From Pseudomonas sp. GM41(2012) (GTDB taxonomy: Bacteria; Pseudomonadota; Gammaproteobacteria; Pseudomonadales; Pseudomonadaceae), in assembly GCF_000282315.2 (NCBI RefSeq), contig NZ_AKJN02000005.1, forward strand, positions 1-64,000: DNA of 64,000 bases, given 5' to 3'. Under the pieces are notes generated by a model that was given only the letters and a program-made list of their open reading frames with translations, was not told the origin of the DNA and did not search any database. Shown one piece after another: positions 60,978 to 64,000 of the stretch (its first letter is position 1; every line of letters starts with the position of its first letter). Position numbers and translations under genes: made by a program.

Positions 60978-61750
60978 GCCGCCTCACTTTGCTGGTCGAG
61001 TAAATGGTTCAGCCGACTGTTTTGCAGTTTTCTCAACAGCGGCACGTAATTCAGTGCGGCCTGCGGATTGGTTTGCTGAATCAACTGAAACGCTTTCCAC
61101 GCAACGGCAGGGTGGTAGTGATATATCAGTTCTTCGGCCACTTTTCCGGCCTCGGGATCCTGTGCAGCTTCAAGTAATTCGAGGCTCACCAGATAACGGG
61201 CGGCGCTATCGTCATGGGGGAACCAGGCGATTTTGCGCAATGAGGTGCGATCAAATACACCAATGTCTGCGCCCCTGTCGGGCAGGTTGATGCTGCCGAT
61301 AAATGCCGCATGCCCGATACCCATCGGATTGCTGTCGAACAGGACCTTTGAACCGTCAATGAATAATGGATTGTCGGCGTCGACGATCATCATCTGCCTG
61401 AATGTCAGGTGGTTATCCTGCACCGCGTAAAGCTGAACGGGAAATGACTGATTGTTGATGGCAAACAAAATACTGTTTCCTGGAACGGTATAGAGCAACT
61501 GTGATGCGGGTGCACTGTCAGGTGCCTTGAGGCTAATGTTGCCACTTTCGTTACAGTGCAGCAGCAATGACCTGGTATGGATGTTCGTTAACTTCATGAT
61601 TTCGGCAGCTTGAGAAGCGGCATGGGTGCGTGCGGTGTTTTCGCGCACCCTGCTGACCAGTTTATTAATGTCGGAGGTGATGTCGATGGATTTGATAATG
61701 GTCATAAGCCGGGTTGGCGATAGGTCAGCGTTTAAAAGTGTTTCAATCAT
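60974..61750 (-). CDS. hypothetical protein with helical-repeat C-terminus
   Basis: 258 aa from ATG 61750; an upstream TTG (61786) would add 12 residues but has no RBS. The middle part is beta-rich (L-L-Y-T-V-P-G-N-S-I-L-F-A-I-N-N-Q). The last 80 residues (A-A-R-Y-L-V-S-L-E-L-L-E-A-A-Q-D, then H-P-A-V-A-W-K-A-F-Q-L-I-Q-Q) look like HEAT-type repeats. First gene of the cassette. No recognised family. Confidence 0.72.
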   Translation of the reverse strand: MIETLLNADLSPTRLMTIIKSIDITSDINKLVSRVRENTARTHAASQAAEIMKLTNIHTRSLLLHCNESGNISLKAPDSAPASQLLYTVPGNSILFAINNQSFPVQLYAVQDNHLTFRQMMIVDADNPLFIDGSKVLFDSNPMGIGHAAFIGSINLPDRGADIGVFDRTSLRKIAWFPHDDSAARYLVSLELLEAAQDPEAGKVAEELIYHYHPAVAWKAFQLIQQTNPQAALNYVPLLRKLQNSRLNHLLDQQSEAA

Positions 61751-62055
61751 GAGGGGCTCTGGTTTGCGTTTTTTAAAAAGGGGCAAATATTAGTCGGAGC
61801 GTGTGGCGGGTAATTTTTTATCGTGTTAATTAAAATTTTAATTGTCTGTGATGGGCTTTTTTGTAAGTAAATGCGGGTTTCAATATTGAGTGTGTGAGAA
61901 ATAAAGAAGTGCTGGGGTGGTTCTTTTTGCGTTTTACATGATTGGGTTGTTTCTTGTAGGTGGTTTATGTTTTGGAGTATGGAGGGTGTGTTTGTTGGAT
62001 GCAATTTGGTAGTTGTTAGTTAATGTTGTTGATTGTTAGTTGATGTTTGTGGGGT
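61751..62055. other. very AT-rich gene-free stretch upstream of the cassette
   Basis: Holds the presumed leftward promoter. A 16-bp perfect palindrome AATTAAAATTTTAATT lies at 61828-61843. At the right edge two direct repeats, TTGTTAGTTAATGTT (62013-62027) and TTGTTAGTTGATGTT (62033-62047), precede the junction with GC-rich sequence near 62055. No gene seen. Confidence 0.6.
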
Positions 62056-62202
62056 GGTACGCATACCGCGGCGGTACGCAAGGTCGGGATGACCGAGGAG
62101 ATCTTCGGTGAGTTGCAGGCCGTGGTTTGGATGTCCAACGAAGCCAATCGCCTGACCAACGGTTACCGCATGCCGCTGGACGACGCGTTCAAACTGGAGT
62201 GA
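62056..62202 (+). pseudogene. truncated 3' end of a carboxymuconolactone-decarboxylase/AhpD-like gene
   Basis: The frame ending at TGA 62200-62202 reads G-T-H-T-A-A-V-R-K-V-G-M-T-E-E-I, then E-L-Q-A-V-V-W-M-S-N-E-A-N-R-L-T-N and so on. A-V-R-x-x-G-x-x-x-x-E-I-x-E-L-x-A-V-V, then N-x-x-x-x-x-x-N, is the C-terminal pattern of CMD-type peroxidase-related proteins. Upstream of 62056 the sequence becomes AT-rich and unrelated, so the 5' part is missing. Confidence 0.6.
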
Positions 62203-62203
62203 A

Positions 62204-63238
62204 TCACGCCGCAACAGCCTGCTGCTGTTGATTGAGCAGCGGCACGGCGCGCACCGAGTTGCCGGGTTGCAGTTGCAGGCGTTTGGCGGTGAGGCGGTCG
62301 ACGATCAGGCTGTTGCCCACCTGTCTGGCCTGGGCGGCGGTGATGCGGCAGTTTTCCAGGCGACGGTTGTGGATCAGCCACACCGGGGCCTCCTCGTCGG
62401 GCGTGCCGATGGCCAGCACCAGCGGTTGGCTGTCACGCACGGTGCGGATATTCGAGACCGGGGCTTCAATCACCGGGCCGGCGTCGAAGATGTCGATGTA
62501 ACCCTTATGGGCAAAGCCTTCGGCGGTGAGGATTTTCAGGGCCGGTTCGGTGTTCGGGTGCGCCTTGCCGATCACGGCCTGGGCCTGTTCGGTGAGCAGG
62601 CAGGTGTAGAGCGGTTGGCGTGGCATCAGTTCAGCGATGAACGACTTGCTGCCCAGCCCCGACAAGTGATCGGCGTGGCTGAAATCCATCTTGAAGAAGT
62701 GCCGGCCCAGGCTGTCCCAGAATGGTGAACAGCCATGTTCGTCGGCGCTGCCACGCAGTTCGGCGATGAGTTTGTCGCCGAACAGGTGCGGAAACTCGGC
62801 CACGAACAACAAGCGCCCCAACGACAGCAACCGACCGTTACTGCCCTGGCGTTGATCGGGTCGCAGAAACAGCGAGCAAATCTCCGATTGGCCGGTCATT
62901 TCATTGTTCAGGAACAACGTCGGAATCTGTCGCCGGATACCCAGGTCCGGTGACGAACTGACCGTGAGCCCGACCCGGTAGTTGTACCAGGGCTCGCGCA
63001 GGCCCACGGCGCCCACCAGGGCACTGACGCCCACCAGTTGCTGATCGTCGTCTTCGAGCACGAAGAGGTAATCGGCATCGGCGCGTTCGACCTGTTCGGC
63101 GAAGGTTCGTTGGGCCCAGCGTACCCGGTGGGTCAGGCGTTCCTCGTTGGCCGGCAGGGTGGTGAAGCCAGGACCAGCCTGGTGCACCAGGCTCAGCAAG
63201 GCGGGCAGGTCGGTGACGCGAACCGGGCGGACAATCAT
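62204..63238 (-). CDS. aruG: arginine N-succinyltransferase subunit (AruG/AstA)
   Basis: 344 aa. First step of the arginine succinyltransferase (AST) pathway, N2-succinylation of arginine (and ornithine). M-I-V-R-P-V, L-R-E-P-W-Y-N-Y-R-V-G-L-T-V and S-P-F-W-D-S-L-G-R-H-F-F are the AstA blocks; F-D-A-G-P-V-I-E closes the core. Same strand as aruF, 61 nt downstream of it. The next aru genes (aruD, aruB, aruE) that usually follow are not here; a truncated, convergent gene lies 1 nt away. Confidence 0.92.
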   Translation of the reverse strand: MIVRPVRVTDLPALLSLVHQAGPGFTTLPANEERLTHRVRWAQRTFAEQVERADADYLFVLEDDDQQLVGVSALVGAVGLREPWYNYRVGLTVSSSPDLGIRRQIPTLFLNNEMTGQSEICSLFLRPDQRQGSNGRLLSLGRLLFVAEFPHLFGDKLIAELRGSADEHGCSPFWDSLGRHFFKMDFSHADHLSGLGSKSFIAELMPRQPLYTCLLTEQAQAVIGKAHPNTEPALKILTAEGFAHKGYIDIFDAGPVIEAPVSNIRTVRDSQPLVLAIGTPDEEAPVWLIHNRRLENCRITAAQARQVGNSLIVDRLTAKRLQLQPGNSVRAVPLLNQQQQAVAA

Positions 63239-63299
63239 GATGCAACTCCTTCTGCACGCCCGCTCGGGCGCTGTCGTTGGGCGCGGGGCCGGGTGATGC

Positions 63300-64000
63300 T
63301 CACAGGGCGATCAGCCGGATAGGGCTGCCTTCGGTCACGATCAGGGCGGCGCACATCTCGGCGCTCAACCCCACAGGTTGCCCGGCCTGGTAATCCAGAT
63401 CGGCGACGATGGCGCGATAGTCCTTCAGCGAATCGTTGCTCACCAGATAGCTGCCACGGGCATCGATGGATGCACCCGGTTTCGCCGTGCCGGTTTGGCT
63501 CTGGGCGATGGAGCGGATGCCGGGAGTGCGTGCATACAACGTCGGACCGCCGTCGAACAGGTCGATGTAGCTGTTGGTTTCGAAGCCTTCGCGCTCGAGG
63601 ATATCGAAAGCCTCCTGGCCATCGGGGTGGATGCGGCCGATGCAGTCCTGCGCCGCCTGGGGCAGCATCGGCACATAGATCGGGTATTGCGGCATCAGTT
63701 CGGCGAGGAAGGTTCGGCTTTCCAGGCCGCAAAGTCGTTCGGCCTCGGCGTAGGGCAAGTCGAAGAAATGCTTGCCCACTGCATCCCAGAACGGCGAGTG
63801 CCCTTCGTCGCTGCTGAAGCCGACGATTTCGGTGATGACGGCTTCGGAAAAGCGCTGCGAGTGGGCGGCGATGAACAATAGCCGCGCCCGGGACAGCAGT
63901 TCAGAGAACCGTGTGCGCACCAGCGTTGCGTCAATATGAAAACCCCGCAGCAAGGTATGGCCGCTGAGGTCGTGGCACAACGACAGCGCGGGCACGCCGT
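63300..64000 (-). CDS. aruF: arginine/ornithine succinyltransferase subunit alpha (AruF), partial
   Basis: C-terminal about 233 residues; the 5' end lies beyond the window. F-S-S-D-E-G-H-S-P-F-W-D-A-V-G-K-H-F-F and F-D-G-G-P-T-L-Y match AstA paralogues and show it is the companion subunit of AruG. The two form the heteromeric enzyme of the AST pathway in Pseudomonas. Confidence 0.9.
   Translation of the reverse strand, partial: GVPALSLCHDLSGHTLLRGFHIDATLVRTRFSELLSRARLLFIAAHSQRFSEAVITEIVGFSSDEGHSPFWDAVGKHFFDLPYAEAERLCGLESRTFLAELMPQYPIYVPMLPQAAQDCIGRIHPDGQEAFDILEREGFETNSYIDLFDGGPTLYARTPGIRSIAQSQTGTAKPGASIDARGSYLVSNDSLKDYRAIVADLDYQAGQPVGLSAEMCAALIVTEGSPIRLIAL

Overview
The window is chromosomal DNA from a Pseudomonas of the P. 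fluorescens group. The 23S/5S rRNA tail, the high-GC codon use, the many REP/REPIN inverted repeats (GTGGGAGCGAGCCTGCTCGCG and CTGTAGGAGCTG types) and the aruFG genes at the right edge all fit this.

Layout. 1-620: end of an rRNA operon (3' 23S, 5S, terminator). 0.6-11.5 kb: metabolic and regulatory genes: a lipoprotein, a VOC protein, a TetR regulator with 3-hydroxybutyryl-CoA dehydrogenase, an AraC regulator coupled to an exporter-type ABC protein, a hydrolase, a decayed deoC 3' end, quinone oxidoreductase with an MFS pump facing a LysR regulator, and a pirin. 11.9-17.3 kb: a GlxA-type regulator and two convergent paralogous winged-helix/ATPase regulators, one cut short. 17.4-21.8 kb: a flavodoxin plus chloroperoxidase-type esterase operon and a small AraC regulator that share an exact 20-bp upstream element, then an exported metallo-hydrolase and a LysR regulator. 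22.5-26.1 kb: DoxX, monooxygenase, amidohydrolase and isochorismatase-family genes in one direction. 26.2-38.7 kb: a cyclic-nucleotide-domain mechanosensitive channel, an esterase, LysR, a methyltransferase, an orphan HI1420-type antitoxin, an AttEFGH-like ABC/FtsX/lipocalin operon, a VanW protein and lipoproteins.

38.8-50.6 kb is the most striking region: a leftward type VI secretion effector island, hcp - vgrG - DUF4123 adaptor - rhs (1599 aa, nuclease tip) - immunity gene. It is followed by an AT-rich graveyard of orphan immunity genes (Imm22-like, SMI1/KNR4, others) interleaved with two start-less toxin tails. One tail carries a W-H-H nuclease signature and ends in an ATGA overlap with its immunity gene. 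Upstream of hcp are three copies of an 18-bp palindrome (TGCGCAA-N4-TTGCGCA) and a sigma-54-like promoter, which suggests enhancer-driven expression.

50.7-60 kb returns to housekeeping and accessory metabolism: a DJ-1/PfpI protein, HglS-type 2-oxoadipate dioxygenase/decarboxylase, an alpha/beta hydrolase with a Baeyer-Villiger-type monooxygenase, a MASE2 diguanylate cyclase, a CPG2-like carboxypeptidase and an oxaloacetate decarboxylase. 60.0-62.05 kb is an AT-rich three-gene cassette: a helical-repeat protein, a cupin-like protein and a previously easy-to-miss 59-aa peptide gene with a strong RBS and terminator. It abuts a truncated carboxymuconolactone-decarboxylase-like gene end, and then aruG and aruF (arginine succinyltransferase) run off the window. 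The expected next genes of the aru operon are absent at this junction.
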